Positions 5,048 through 5,136 of a stretch of DNA of 5,136 bases are shown piece by piece (position 1 is the first letter of the stretch; each line of letters starts with the position of its first letter). This DNA is from Ruminococcus flavefaciens (GTDB taxonomy: Bacteria; Bacillota; Clostridia; Oscillospirales; Ruminococcaceae), in contig DBYI01000084.1 in the NCBI GenBank assembly GCA_002310115.1, positions 1 through 5,136 on the forward strand. The letters run 5' to 3'. Below the pieces are notes generated by a model. It made no database searches and had not been told where the DNA came from. It was given only the letters and a program-made list of their open reading frames with translations. A program made the position numbers and the translations under genes.

Positions 5048-5136
5048 ATGACAATATTTGTAACCGGAGGAGCTGGCTTTATCGGCTCAAATTTCGTATT
5101 CCATATGCTGGAAACATATCCTGACTACCGTATCGT
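5048..5136 (+). CDS. rmlB: dTDP-glucose 4,6-dehydratase, N-terminal 29 codons
   Basis: The ATG at 5048 is preceded by GAGG (5037-5040) at 7-nt spacing. The product starts MTIFVTGGAGFIGSNFVFHM and continues LETYPDYRIV to the window edge. The TGGAGFIGSNF segment is the glycine-rich NAD-binding loop of the extended short-chain dehydrogenase family, and the P-D-Y-R-I-V that follows is typical of RmlB/RfbB. The enzyme makes dTDP-4-keto-6-deoxyglucose from dTDP-glucose in the cytoplasm, the second step toward dTDP-rhamnose for cell-surface polysaccharides. Another nucleotide-sugar epimerase/dehydratase is possible because only the first 29 residues are visible. The rest of any rml cluster would lie beyond the right edge. 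Confidence 0.88.
   Translation, partial: MTIFVTGGAGFIGSNFVFHMLETYPDYRI

Overview
The window looks like chromosomal DNA of a fibre-degrading gut or rumen Firmicute, most likely a Ruminococcus (R. flavefaciens/R. albus type). The main clue is a CE4 carbohydrate-esterase module joined to a long Trp/Asn/Gln/Gly-rich linker. Asn/Gln-rich linkers of this kind are known from multidomain xylanases of R. flavefaciens. Strong AGGAGG-type ribosome sites, AT-rich spacers and consensus sigma-A promoters also fit a low-to-mid-GC Firmicute. The genus call is an inference, not a database result.

Layout. (1) 1-1209, + strand: the 3' part of a large secreted enzyme, open from the first base. About 180 residues of degenerate tandem repeat are followed by a complete polysaccharide-deacetylase/acetylxylan-esterase domain and an intrinsic terminator (1281-1322). 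(2) 1323-2491: nearly 1.2 kb without a confidently assigned gene. Its first half is very AT-rich and holds a near-perfect extended -10 promoter, a possible 35-residue small ORF and several hairpins. Its second half holds a weak 82-codon ORF and a clearly GC-richer block (about 2085-2410) that is open in several frames on both strands and may be a dispersed repeat or gene remnant. (3) 2492-3385, + strand: a secreted alpha/beta-hydrolase (esterase D/CE1-like), ending at a 15-bp hairpin shared with the convergent genes. (4) 4819-3494, - strand: a two-gene operon of an unrecognised three-helix membrane protein and a divergent Lgt-like membrane protein. (5) 4835-5047: a divergent control region with tandem - strand promoters, one + strand promoter and GTGACA/TGTCAC half-sites. 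(6) 5048 to the edge, + strand: the first 29 codons of dTDP-glucose 4,6-dehydratase (rmlB/rfbB).

How the genes may work together: the two esterases are both predicted to be exported and both could remove ester groups from plant polysaccharide, but they have separate transcription signals and their being side by side does not prove a shared pathway. The membrane-protein pair and rmlB (dTDP-rhamnose synthesis for surface polysaccharide) share a control region and may be co-regulated. No CRISPR array, tRNA, rRNA, transposase or integrase was seen.
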